Assembly (NCBI GenBank): GCA_938005345.1
Contig: CALLNG010000196.1
Span: 1-8,437 of the forward strand
Direction of reading: 5' to 3'
Source of the DNA: an uncultured Clostridia bacterium
GTDB lineage: Bacteria > Bacillota > Clostridia > RUG12999
Length of the DNA stretch: 8,437 nucleotides
Position numbers and translations under genes: made by a program
Notes under the pieces: model-generated
What the model was told of the DNA's origin: nothing
The model's database searches: none
The model's input: only the letters and a program-made list of their open reading frames with translations
Shown here: piece after piece, positions 1 through 6,504 of the stretch
Numbering within the stretch: the stretch's first letter is position 1
Layout of the letters: the number at the start of each line of letters is the position of its first letter

Positions 1-2
1 TC

Positions 3-218
3 ATTTTTACGAAACGATTCTGGAATAACATTTATCTAATCGGAGCGTTTGTACTTGGCTGGCTTTTGATTACAGGAGTACTGATGATCCCGGCACTTCA
101 GGGAATGTTCAAAGTGCAGACACTGACGGTGGCACAGTTGATGACTGTATATGGACTGGCTCTTTTGAATCTGCCGGTTATTCAGCTGTTGAAATGGATC
201 AGAACGCGAAAGAAATAG
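3..218 (+). CDS. P-type cation-transporting ATPase, C-terminal fragment
   Basis: This frame is open from the window edge and ends in TAG at 216-218, giving the last 71 residues of a membrane protein. Two hydrophobic segments are visible: one around IYLIGAFVLGWLLITGVL, and one around LMTVYGLALLNLPVIQLL, followed by a basic tail (KWIRTRKK). The connecting PALQGMFKVQTLTVAQ and the LNLPVIQLLKW ending are typical of the C-terminal transmembrane domain (last two helices, M9-M10) of P2-type calcium or cation-transporting ATPases, which use ATP to move ions across the cytoplasmic membrane. The catalytic DKTGT and nucleotide-binding parts would lie upstream of the window, so the ion cannot be inferred. 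Glycine codons here are mostly GGA (4 of 5), unlike the GGC-rich purine genes downstream. This fits the suspicion that the left flank comes from elsewhere. Confidence 0.72.
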   Translation: MFTKRFWNNIYLIGAFVLGWLLITGVLMIPALQGMFKVQTLTVAQLMTVYGLALLNLPVIQLLKWIRTRKK

Positions 219-255
219 AGGATTTGACAGAATATTGAATAAAGGAAGGAATTGA

Positions 256-330
256 ATGGAACTGAATAAGGAAAATATGCGGAAAATCCGGGAGCTGATT
301 TTGTTCACAGCACTGCTGATCGTGGTGCTG
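256..330 (+). pseudogene. 5' fragment of an AI-2E family transporter-like gene
   Basis: The first ~25 codons begin with a polar stretch, MELNKENMRKIRE, followed by a hydrophobic run, LILFTALLIVVL. This resembles, from memory, the N-terminus of AI-2E family (PerM/TqsA-like) membrane proteins of Clostridia, where it leads into the first transmembrane helix. It has its own good ribosome binding site at 242-250 and sits 37 bases after the ATPase stop, so it looks like a genuine gene start. Nothing of the remaining ~350 residues of such a protein is present, because the frame runs into purN. The family assignment rests on a short stretch and is tentative. That this head does not belong to PurN is much more certain. 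Confidence 0.5.
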
Positions 331-699
331 GCAGGGTTTATGGTGATTATGGGAGACGCCTTTACTCAGGCCTTCCGCGGACGTATTCTCAATGTGCATC
401 CAGCACTTATCCCATCGTTTTGCGGCAAGGGATACTACGGGCTCAAGGTACATGAAAAAGTGCTGGAATACGGTGTAAAACTCACTGGCGCAACGGTGCA
501 TTTTGTCAACGAGGTCACGGACGGCGGCGAAATTGTGCTACAAAAGGCGGTGGAAGTACGTGACGATGATACGCCGGAAACCTTGCAGCGGCGTGTGATG
601 GAAGAAGCAGAATGGAAAATCCTGCCGGAGGCAGTGAGTTTGTTTTGCCAGGACCGGCTTGTGATAGAGGGGCGGAGAGTCAAAATTTTGGAGAAGTGA
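256..699 (+). CDS. purN: Chimeric ORF: AI-2E-transporter-like head fused to truncated PurN (GAR formyltransferase)
   Basis: PurN transfers a formyl group from 10-formyl-tetrahydrofolate to GAR, the third step of purine synthesis. Residues about 26-147 are clear PurN: LAGFM at 25-29, the catalytic NVHPALIPS motif (Asn46, His48), HFVNEVTDGG at 82-91 with the catalytic Asp89, and the usual C-terminal region. Full PurN is about 190-210 residues. The first ~80, including the glycine-rich GAR phosphate-binding loop, are missing. In their place are ~25 residues (MELNKENMRKIRELILFTAL...) that look like the start of an AI-2E family transporter. The ATG at 256 has AAGGAAGGA at 242-250 and an in-frame TGA at 253-255 directly before it, so no longer in-frame start exists. 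The stop lies 16 bases before purH, as expected for an operon. I expect the product to be inactive as PurN. The chimera is either an assembly artefact or a real rearrangement. Confidence 0.8.
   Translation: MELNKENMRKIRELILFTALLIVVLAGFMVIMGDAFTQAFRGRILNVHPALIPSFCGKGYYGLKVHEKVLEYGVKLTGATVHFVNEVTDGGEIVLQKAVEVRDDDTPETLQRRVMEEAEWKILPEAVSLFCQDRLVIEGRRVKILEK
313..336 (+). other. Junction between left flank and purN
   Basis: The protein switches from transporter-like to PurN-like sequence within codons 20-27 (LLIVVLAG). The residues LIVVL would be acceptable in both parents: as part of the transporter's first hydrophobic helix, and as the PurN strand before the AGFM motif. A shared stretch of about 15 bases (near 316-330) could therefore have been the crossover point. 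The exact breakpoint cannot be fixed without the parent sequences. Confidence 0.6.
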
Positions 700-700
700 T

Positions 701-708
701 GGAGGAGG
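701..708 (+). promoter_or_regulatory. Ribosome binding site of purH
   Basis: GGAGGAGG lies directly after the purN stop and 7 bases before the purH ATG at 716. It is a near-perfect match to the anti-Shine-Dalgarno sequence and fixes the purH start. purH translation should therefore not depend on translation of the damaged purN. Confidence 0.8.
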
Positions 709-715
709 AAAACAA

Positions 716-2263
716 ATGGCAAAAAGAGCGTTAATCAGCGTATCAGATAAAACAGGAGTCGTGGCGTTTGCAAAAGAACTGGCGGCTCTGGGCTATGAAA
801 TTATTTCCACGGGCGGCACAGCAAAAGCTTTGCAGGACGGCGGCGTAGATGTGATTGGTATTTCGGATATCACGGGATTTCCGGAATGTCTGGATGGGCG
901 CGTAAAAACCTTGCACCCGGCAGTGCATGCAGGGATTTTGGCAATGCGCAGCAATGCGGAGCATATGCGGCAGCTGGATGAGCTGGGTATCACACCCATT
1001 GACATTGTGGCGATCAACCTATACCCCTTTAAACAAACCATTGCCAAAGACGGTGTGACCTTTGAAGAGGCAATTGAAAATATTGATATCGGCGGGCCGA
1101 CGATGATTCGCGCAGCAGCGAAAAACTGGCAGGATGTAGCGGTCATTGTCAATCCCTCTGACTATCAAACTGTGCTGGAGGAGCTGAAAGCAAACGGCGA
1201 AGTGTCGCTTAAGACCAAAAAAAAATTGTCCTACCGCGTGTTTGAGCATACTGCCAATTATGATAGCTTGATTGCCAACTACATGTTCCGGCAGCTGGGA
1301 GAAGAAGGCTATCCGGAAACCCTGACCGTCAGTTTTGAAAAGGTGCAGGATATGCGCTATGGAGAAAATCCGCACCAGTCGGCGGTATTTTACCGAGAGA
1401 GCGGCAAAATTCCGGCGGGCGTAATTGCAAATGCCAAACAGTTGCATGGGAAGGAACTTTCCTTTAATAACATCAACGATACCAACGGCGCGCTGGATTT
1501 GCTCAAAGAGTTTGACGAACCCACTGTGGTTGCGTGCAAACATGCTAACCCCTGCGGCGTGGGATCGGCGGATACCATTGACGCGGCCTATCTGCGGGCG
1601 TATGAAGCGGATCCAATGTCTATTTTTGGCGGCATCATTGCAGCAAACCGTGAAGTAAACCGCGCGATGGCGGAAAAAATCAGCGAAATTTTTATTGAAA
1701 TTGTCATTGCCCCATCTTTTAGCGAGGAAGCGTTTGAAATATTGAGCCGCAAGAAAAACATTCGATTGCTAACACTGGAGGGCATCACGCAGCCGGTCAG
1801 CAAGGATGCACTGGATATGAAAAAAGTGGGCGGCGGACTGCTGGTACAAAAACTTAATACGGAATTGATACACATGGAGGACGTCAAAGTGGTCACCAAG
1901 GTGCAGCCGACCAAAGAGCAGATGGAAGAAGCGTTGTTTGCATGGAAAGTGGTGAAACACACCAAATCCAATGCAATTGTGCTCACAAAAGACCATGCGA
2001 CAGTCGGCGTTGGGCCGGGGCAGACCAACCGGATTACCGCGCTGGAGCTGGCGATCAAATACGCAGGTGACAAAGCAGCGGGCAGCGTGATGGCATCGGA
2101 CGCGTTCTTCCCCTTCTCTGATTGTGTGGAAGCGGCGCACAAAGCGGGAATCGGCATGATTATCCAGCCGGGCGGTTCCATTCGTGACCAGGAATCCATT
2201 GATGCATGTGACAAATACGGCATTGCTATGGTGTTTACCGGAATGCGTCATTTTAGACATTAA
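716..2263 (+). CDS. purH: Bifunctional AICAR formyltransferase / IMP cyclohydrolase
   Basis: PurH carries out the last two steps of IMP synthesis in the cytoplasm: formylation of AICAR with 10-formyl-tetrahydrofolate, then ring closure of FAICAR. At 515 residues it matches the normal bacterial length. The N-terminal MGS-like cyclohydrolase domain (about 1-150) shows ISVSDKTG at 7-14, STGGT at 31-35, GRVKTLHPAVHAGIL at 61-75 and IGGPTMIRAAAKN at 125-137. The transformylase domain (about 200-515) shows RYGENPHQ at 214-221, LSFNNINDTNGALDLL at 248-263, the catalytic KHANPCG at 275-281 (Lys275, His276), DPMSIFGGIIA at 299-309, GVGPGQTNR at 431-439, DAFFPFSD at 462-469 and the C-terminal FTGMRHFRH. 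All key motifs are intact. It sits between purN and purD, 16 and 19 bases away, so co-transcription is very likely. Confidence 0.98.
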   Translation: MAKRALISVSDKTGVVAFAKELAALGYEIISTGGTAKALQDGGVDVIGISDITGFPECLDGRVKTLHPAVHAGILAMRSNAEHMRQLDELGITPIDIVAINLYPFKQTIAKDGVTFEEAIENIDIGGPTMIRAAAKNWQDVAVIVNPSDYQTVLEELKANGEVSLKTKKKLSYRVFEHTANYDSLIANYMFRQLGEEGYPETLTVSFEKVQDMRYGENPHQSAVFYRESGKIPAGVIANAKQLHGKELSFNNINDTNGALDLLKEFDEPTVVACKHANPCGVGSADTIDAAYLRAYEADPMSIFGGIIAANREVNRAMAEKISEIFIEIVIAPSFSEEAFEILSRKKNIRLLTLEGITQPVSKDALDMKKVGGGLLVQKLNTELIHMEDVKVVTKVQPTKEQMEEALFAWKVVKHTKSNAIVLTKDHATVGVGPGQTNRITALELAIKYAGDKAAGSVMASDAFFPFSDCVEAAHKAGIGMIIQPGGSIRDQESIDACDKYGIAMVFTGMRHFRH

Positions 2264-2266
2264 GGA

Positions 2267-2273
2267 AAAGGAG
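2267..2273 (+). promoter_or_regulatory. Ribosome binding site deciding the purD start
   Basis: AAAGGAG lies 9 bases before ATG 2283 and just after the purH stop. It selects the start that gives MKVLVVGGGG, the normal first residues of PurD. An in-frame ATG at 2184 lies inside purH and would add 33 residues unlike any PurD N-terminus. Confidence 0.75.
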
Positions 2274-2282
2274 CGGGAATCA

Positions 2283-3545
2283 ATGAAAGTATTGGTAGTA
2301 GGCGGTGGCGGACGGGAACATGCCATAATCTGGAAGCTGGCGCAGAGTGAAAAGGTGGACAAAATTTATGCGGCGCCTGGCAACGGCGGAATTGCCCAGC
2401 TAGCGGAATGCGTGCCAATTGGTGCGATGGATTTAGATGGCATGGTCGCGTTTGCTAAGGAAAATCAGGTGGATTTGACTGTGGTTGCGCCGGATGACCC
2501 GCTGGCTGCCGGTATGGTAGACCGGCTGGAAGCGGCGGGATTGCGCGCCTTTGGTCCGAGTGCGAAAGCGGCGCAAATTGAAAGCAGCAAGGTATATGCC
2601 AAAAAATTGATGCAAAAATACCACATTCCCACTGCACGTTATGAAGTGTTTGATGACCCGGACAAGGCGCTGGATTACATCAAGGAACAGGGAACCTATC
2701 CCGCGGTCATTAAGGCAGAAGGACTAGCGCTGGGTAAAGGCGTAGTGCTAGCAAAGGATTTGGAGGAAGCCAGGGAAGCGGTGGAAAATATGATGGTGCG
2801 CAAAGTATTCGGTGATTCCGGAAGCCGCGTCGTGGTGGAAGAATATTTGACCGGGCCGGAGGTTTCGGTTTTGGCGTTTACGGATGGCAAAACCGTGGTG
2901 CCCATGGTGAGTGCACAGGATCACAAACGGGCTTATGACCATGACGAGGGACCCAATACCGGTGGTATGGGAACCTTTTCTCCCAGTCGGATTTATACGC
3001 CAGAGCTGGCGCAGCAGTGCATGGAAGAAATTTTCCAGCCCACCATTGACGGGCTTGCAAAGGAAGGACGCCCCTTCCATGGCACGATTTATTTCGGTCT
3101 GATGGTCACAAAGGACGGCCCCAAAGTGATTGAATATAACTCCCGCTTCGGCGACCCGGAAACCCAGGTGGTGCTGCCGCGGCTGAAGAGCGACTTGTTT
3201 GATATTATGAACGCAACCATTGACGGGACTTTGGAACACTGTCCCGTGGAATGGGAAGACAATGCGGCGGTTTGCGTTGTGATGGCTTCCGGCGGCTATC
3301 CTGGCAAATACCAGACTGGCTATGAAATCGCTGGTGTGGGCCGCGCGGAAGAGGACAAAAACGTAACGGTATTCCATGCGGGAACGTCGTTTGACAGCGG
3401 CCTGCTCAAAACGGCAGGCGGGCGTGTGCTGGGCGTGACGGCGGTGGACGAGAATTTGGACAAAGCTATCCAGCGGGCTTATGCAGCGGTGGATAAAATC
3501 GCGTTTCCGGGTATGCATTACCGGAAAGATATCGGTATCAAATAG
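2283..3545 (+). CDS. purD: Phosphoribosylamine-glycine ligase (GAR synthetase)
   Basis: PurD joins glycine to phosphoribosylamine with ATP to make GAR, the second step of purine synthesis and the one that feeds PurN. The product is 420 residues, the usual length. The N-terminal domain begins MKVLVVGGGGREHA and includes APGNGG at 31-36 and VVAPDDPLAAGMVD at 67-80, a variant common in Firmicutes where many proteins have VGPEAPL. The ATP-grasp core has VIKAEGLALGKGV at 142-154, VVVEEYLTGPEVS at 183-195, DHKRAYDHDEGPNTGGMG at 213-230 and EYNSRFGDPETQ at 284-295, carrying the metal- and nucleotide-binding residues. The C-terminal domain shows GYPGKYQTG at 338-346, TAGGRVLGVTA at 377-387 and MHYRKDIG at 411-418. 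No defects were seen. It is the last gene of the purine unit, followed by an intrinsic terminator about 70 bases on. Confidence 0.98.
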   Translation: MKVLVVGGGGREHAIIWKLAQSEKVDKIYAAPGNGGIAQLAECVPIGAMDLDGMVAFAKENQVDLTVVAPDDPLAAGMVDRLEAAGLRAFGPSAKAAQIESSKVYAKKLMQKYHIPTARYEVFDDPDKALDYIKEQGTYPAVIKAEGLALGKGVVLAKDLEEAREAVENMMVRKVFGDSGSRVVVEEYLTGPEVSVLAFTDGKTVVPMVSAQDHKRAYDHDEGPNTGGMGTFSPSRIYTPELAQQCMEEIFQPTIDGLAKEGRPFHGTIYFGLMVTKDGPKVIEYNSRFGDPETQVVLPRLKSDLFDIMNATIDGTLEHCPVEWEDNAAVCVVMASGGYPGKYQTGYEIAGVGRAEEDKNVTVFHAGTSFDSGLLKTAGGRVLGVTAVDENLDKAIQRAYAAVDKIAFPGMHYRKDIGIK

Positions 3546-3615
3546 AAATGGAGCCAAAAGAAAAGGGGAGTTTCTTGTCAAACACGGGGAATCTGCTTCG
3601 ATCTTTCCATTTGGC

Positions 3616-3655
3616 AAAAAAGCTGTATGAGATCTTGCCTCATGCAGCTTTTTTT
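3616..3655 (+). terminator. Rho-independent terminator of the pur operon
   Basis: The arms AGCTGTATGAG (3621-3631) and CTCATGCAGCT (3639-3649) form an 11-bp stem with one T-G wobble and a 7-base loop. A run of seven T follows at 3649-3655. The A tract at 3616-3620 can extend the stem, and read on the other strand it gives a T tail, so termination from the right is also possible. It lies 70 bases after purD. Confidence 0.92.
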
Positions 3656-3656
3656 A

Positions 3657-3685
3657 TGGACAAATCCGGCCTTTTGCGGTATAAT
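3657..3685 (+). promoter_or_regulatory. Sigma-A promoter of the Nudix-recG unit
   Basis: The -35 box TGGACA (3657-3662, 5 of 6 consensus) and a perfect -10 box TATAAT (3680-3685) are separated by an ideal 17 bases. Transcription should begin near 3692, leaving a leader of about 100 bases before the Nudix ATG. The -35 box starts just one base after the terminator T tract. I saw no riboswitch-like structure in the leader. Confidence 0.87.
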
Positions 3686-3693
3686 ACTACTAT
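3673..3693 (+). repeat. Promoter-core direct repeat, copy 1
   Basis: This 21-base stretch covers the -10 region and presumed start site of the Nudix-recG promoter. It matches 6453-6473 at 19 of 21 positions under the consensus TTTGYGGTATRATACTACTAT. The match extends beyond the -10 hexamer on both sides, into the spacer and the start-site region. Confidence 0.7.
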
Positions 3694-3794
3694 TGGAGTT
3701 GCAAAGAAAAAACGGAACACACCATGGCAGCGGCGGTCTATAGGGTTTGTTGAAATAGGAAAGCCAATTGAGAGTTTGGGAAAGGATGATTTGA

Positions 3795-4340
3795 ATGCGG
3801 GAAGCATGGGACGCTTATGATGCGCAGGGAAAACTTTTGGGATTTGACCTCTACCGGGGAGAGCCTATACCGGAAGGGGTGTACCACTTGGTAGTGGAAA
3901 TCTATGTGTTTTCCAAGGACGGGAAGGTGCTAAGCACGCAGCGCCATCCCGGTAAACCGATGTTCCCGCTTAAATGGGAAGTGACGGGCGGCGCGGTGCA
4001 AAAGGGTGAAACGCTGGAGCAGGGCGCATTGAGGGAGCTGCGAGAGGAAACGGGAATCTGTGCTTCGCCGGACCAGCTGTACGCGGTCTATTCTATGGTG
4101 CGCTATCATGCTATTTTTCATAGTTATGCGGTTTTGGTGGACAGAGATGTACCAATTAAATTGCAAGACGGCGAGACGGTTGCCTACCAATGGCTGACCT
4201 ATGAGGCATTTTTGGCGCTGGTGGACAGCGAAAACTTTGTAGATACCCTGCGCGACCGCTTCTTTGAACATAGGGAGGAAGTAGAAGCGGTGCGCGGACA
4301 GATGCTTGCGGTAGCGGAAAAACGGGCGGAGGAAAACTAG
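3795..4340 (+). CDS. Nudix hydrolase (IDI-like subgroup)
   Basis: This is a 181-residue cytoplasmic Nudix protein. Such enzymes cleave a nucleoside diphosphate linked to another group, using a divalent metal. A complete Nudix box (G-x5-E-x7-REUxEExGU) spans residues 66-88, from GGAVQKGE to REETGI, with metal-binding Glu81, Glu84 and Glu85 all present. The N-terminus (WDAYDAQGKLLGFDLYRGEPIPEGVYHLVVEIYVF) and QRHPGKPMFPLKWEVTGG resemble the subgroup related to isopentenyl-diphosphate isomerase, whose members mostly have unknown substrates. I therefore do not assign isomerase activity. An in-frame TGA directly precedes the ATG (3792-3794) and AAAGGA lies at 3781-3786, so the start is well fixed. 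Its stop overlaps the recG ribosome binding site, which points to co-transcription with recG. Confidence 0.93.
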   Translation: MREAWDAYDAQGKLLGFDLYRGEPIPEGVYHLVVEIYVFSKDGKVLSTQRHPGKPMFPLKWEVTGGAVQKGETLEQGALRELREETGICASPDQLYAVYSMVRYHAIFHSYAVLVDRDVPIKLQDGETVAYQWLTYEAFLALVDSENFVDTLRDRFFEHREEVEAVRGQMLAVAEKRAEEN

Positions 4341-4344
4341 GAGG
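4339..4344 (+). promoter_or_regulatory. recG ribosome binding site overlapping the Nudix stop
   Basis: AGGAGG begins inside the TAG stop of the Nudix gene (4338-4340) and lies 9 bases before the recG ATG at 4354. The overlap suggests that recG translation is coupled to that of the Nudix gene. Confidence 0.75.
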
Positions 4345-4353
4345 AACGGCGCT

Positions 4354-6402
4354 ATGGAGGAAATCAAAAAGAGCATCAAATATGTCAAAGGCGTGGGGGA
4401 GGCGCGGGCAAAACTGCTGGAGAGACTCGGCATCCGCACCGTCGGGGACATGCTATATTTTTTTCCGCGCTATGTGGAAGACCGTTCTTCTTATAAACAG
4501 ATTCATCAGTGGACAGATGGCGAGATGGTCTATTTTCAGGGCAAGGTCTGCCGGGAGATGATGGAAAACCGGATCAAACGCAACATGGTGGTGTATACCT
4601 TAATTGTGGAAAACGACGGGGAATTTGCCAACATGGTTTGGTTTAACAACAAGTATGTGAAGCAGGCGTTTGAAGTGGGCAAGACATACCAGTTTTACGG
4701 TAAGGTCAGCATCAAATATGGGAAAAAGCAAATCACCAATCCCACCTATGAGTCGCTGGACAGCAATTTACATACCGGGCGGGTAGTACCTACCTATGCG
4801 CTGACGGATAAACTGTACCAGAAAAATATTCGCGCCATAGCAAGAAATTGCCTGGACTTGGTGGACGGAACACTCAAGGAATATCTGCCGGCCTGGCTCC
4901 GGGAGGAATATGGGCTATGTGAAATCAACTATGCCATCTCATCCATCCATTTTCCCCAAAATATGGACGATTACAACATTGCCCGTTACCGTCTGGTGTT
5001 TGAAGAACTGCTCATGTTGCAGCTGGGGCTGTTTAGCATCAAACAAGTCAAACATACCGAGCATGCCACCGTGATTCCCGCGCGGGACGCCATGCAGGAA
5101 TTTGCGAGTAAACTGCCCTTTTCCCTGACAGGGGCGCAGCGGAACGTATTACAGGAAATCGCGGCGGATATGGAAAAAAATATGCCTATGAGCCGTCTGG
5201 TGCAGGGAGACGTGGGAAGCGGAAAAACCGTGGTAGCGTTTGCTGCGATTTGGGCGGCGGTCAAACAGGGACTGCAGGGGGCGTTGATGGCGCCGACAGA
5301 GGTATTGGCAAGCCAGCACTACGAAACGGCGCTGCACTATTTCCCAGAAGAAGAGGTGGCGCTTTTGACGGGCAGTGTGACGGGGAAACGGAAACAGGAA
5401 ACCATTGCGCGTATTGCCAGCGGCAGCGCAAAATGCGTGATTGGTACCCACGCACTGATTGAAGACGCTGTGGAGTTTGCAAACCTGGGGCTGGTGGTGA
5501 CGGATGAGCAGCACCGCTTTGGTGTCAACCAGCGGGCCAAGCTCAGCCAAAAAGGCGGCAGTCCACACATGTTGGTTATGTCCGCAACGCCCATTCCGCG
5601 CACATTGGCGCTGATCCTGTACGGCGACCTGGATATTTCCGTTGTCAATGAAATGCCGCCGGGGCGCACACCGATTAAAACCTATGTCATTGAGGAAGAG
5701 CTGCGCAGCCGCGCCTATGGATTTGTGGGCAAACAAATTGCGGCGGGGCGGCAGGCGTATGTCGTGTGTCCGTTGGTGGAAGAATCGGAAAAGATCGATA
5801 CCAAAGCGGCGACAGAGCTGTCCGAACAGCTTGCCGCGGTTTTTCCACAGTACCGGGTGGAGCTGTTGCACGGAAAAATGCGGCCCAAACAAAAGAATGA
5901 AATTATGCAGCGGTTTGCGGCGGGAGAAACGCAGATATTGGTGTCCACGACCGTCATTGAGGTGGGCGTCAACGTCCCCAACGCAACCGTGATGGTGGTG
6001 GAGAATGCGGAACGGTTTGGCCTGTCACAGCTGCATCAAATACGCGGGCGTGTCGGCCGGGGAAGTGAGCAGTCGTTTTGTATTTTGTTCAACCAGGGAC
6101 GCAACATGGAAACACGCAAACGGCTGGAAATCATGGCGAAAACCACGGATGGGTTTGAAATTGCGCGCAAAGATTTGGAGCTGCGCGGGCCGGGTGATTT
6201 TTTGGGTACGCGCCAACATGGCATGCCTGTGCTGAAAATTGCGGATTTGCTTACAGATGTGGCGGTGTTGCAGGAAGTACAGCAAGCGGTGAAAAAGTTG
6301 CTCGCAAAAGACCCGCAGCTAAAAAGTCCAGAGCATCAGCTTCTGCGGGAAAAGATTCGGGACATGTTCCGGGACCATGTCTCCTCCGGTACCATTAGTT
6401 AA
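4354..6402 (+). CDS. recG: ATP-dependent DNA helicase RecG
   Basis: RecG is a monomeric superfamily 2 helicase that drives regression of stalled replication forks and branch migration of Holliday junctions. The 682-residue product has the normal length. The N-terminal wedge region begins KYVKGVGEARAKLLERLGI at 9-27, followed by DMLYFFPRYVEDRS and an OB-fold at about 50-150. The helicase core has Walker A GDVGSGKT (285-292), APTEVLASQH (313-322), LLTGS (337-341), the DEQH box (384-387) followed by RFG, SATPIPRT (410-417), LLHGKM (504-509), STTVIEVGVNVPNA (531-544) and QIRGRVGRG (562-570). The RecG C-terminal signature DLELRGPGDFLGTRQHG is at 607-623. All motifs are intact. It follows the Nudix gene by 13 bases. 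No convincing terminator follows it, so some read-through into the next gene is possible. Confidence 0.98.
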   Translation: MEEIKKSIKYVKGVGEARAKLLERLGIRTVGDMLYFFPRYVEDRSSYKQIHQWTDGEMVYFQGKVCREMMENRIKRNMVVYTLIVENDGEFANMVWFNNKYVKQAFEVGKTYQFYGKVSIKYGKKQITNPTYESLDSNLHTGRVVPTYALTDKLYQKNIRAIARNCLDLVDGTLKEYLPAWLREEYGLCEINYAISSIHFPQNMDDYNIARYRLVFEELLMLQLGLFSIKQVKHTEHATVIPARDAMQEFASKLPFSLTGAQRNVLQEIAADMEKNMPMSRLVQGDVGSGKTVVAFAAIWAAVKQGLQGALMAPTEVLASQHYETALHYFPEEEVALLTGSVTGKRKQETIARIASGSAKCVIGTHALIEDAVEFANLGLVVTDEQHRFGVNQRAKLSQKGGSPHMLVMSATPIPRTLALILYGDLDISVVNEMPPGRTPIKTYVIEEELRSRAYGFVGKQIAAGRQAYVVCPLVEESEKIDTKAATELSEQLAAVFPQYRVELLHGKMRPKQKNEIMQRFAAGETQILVSTTVIEVGVNVPNATVMVVENAERFGLSQLHQIRGRVGRGSEQSFCILFNQGRNMETRKRLEIMAKTTDGFEIARKDLELRGPGDFLGTRQHGMPVLKIADLLTDVAVLQEVQQAVKKLLAKDPQLKSPEHQLLREKIRDMFRDHVSSGTIS

Positions 6403-6436
6403 AAAAGAAACGGGAGATCAAAATGGGAAAAAGTGG

Positions 6437-6465
6437 TTGAAAAGCAACGTAATTTGTGGTATGAT
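6437..6465 (+). promoter_or_regulatory. Sigma-A promoter of the SLH-VWA gene
   Basis: TTGAAA (6437-6442) and TATGAT (6460-6465) are separated by 17 bases, each with 5 of 6 consensus positions. A TG one base before the -10 box (TGGTATGAT) makes it an extended -10 promoter. The expected start is near 6472, giving a leader of about 40 bases. Confidence 0.85.
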
Positions 6466-6473
6466 ACTACTAT
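6453..6473 (+). repeat. Promoter-core direct repeat, copy 2
   Basis: This stretch matches 3673-3693 at 19 of 21 positions, with C/T and A/G differences only. It covers the end of the spacer, the -10 box and the presumed transcription start of the SLH-VWA promoter. Confidence 0.7.
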
Positions 6474-6497
6474 GAGGGGTATCTGATTTTAATGAAT

Positions 6498-6504
6498 GGA
6501 GAGG
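6498..6504 (+). promoter_or_regulatory. Ribosome binding site of the SLH-VWA gene
   Basis: GGAGAGG lies 7 bases before ATG 6512 and supports that start, which opens directly into a signal peptide. No in-frame ATG lies upstream as far as the promoter. The site sits in the loop of a weak inverted repeat (GGTATC 6478-6483, GATACC 6504-6509). Confidence 0.7.

Noticed and set aside
223..250. TTGACA before the chimeric ORF as a promoter -35 box
   Set aside because: No -10-like hexamer occurs at 16-18 bases; the expected position falls in the ribosome binding site and start codon region.
2184..2282. Upstream in-frame start that would extend purD by 33 residues
   Set aside because: It lies inside purH, encodes sequence unlike PurD, and ATG 2283 has a proper ribosome binding site and the canonical MKVLVVGGGG start.
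2748..3617. 289-codon open frame on the minus strand opposite purD
   Set aside because: It is a shadow of the purD codon pattern with no recognisable domain, while purD is intact and strongly conserved.
3724..3753. Nine-codon leader ORF (MAAAVYRVC) in the Nudix leader
   Set aside because: There is no convincing ribosome binding site, no run of regulatory codons and no attenuator hairpin after it.
3548..3820. 90-codon open frame between purD and the Nudix gene
   Set aside because: It spans the terminator and the promoter, overlaps the Nudix start and shows no recognisable protein features.
5149..5892. 247-codon open frame on the minus strand opposite recG
   Set aside because: It is a shadow frame rich in His, Arg and Cys with no family resemblance; recG on the plus strand explains the region.
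6361..6381. Hairpin GACATG...CATGTC near the end of recG as a terminator
   Set aside because: The stem is only 6 bp, lies inside the coding sequence and has no T tract after it.
6380..6418. TCTCC...GGGAGA inverted repeat spanning the recG stop
   Set aside because: The pairing is imperfect with a long loop and no following T run, so it does not qualify as a terminator.
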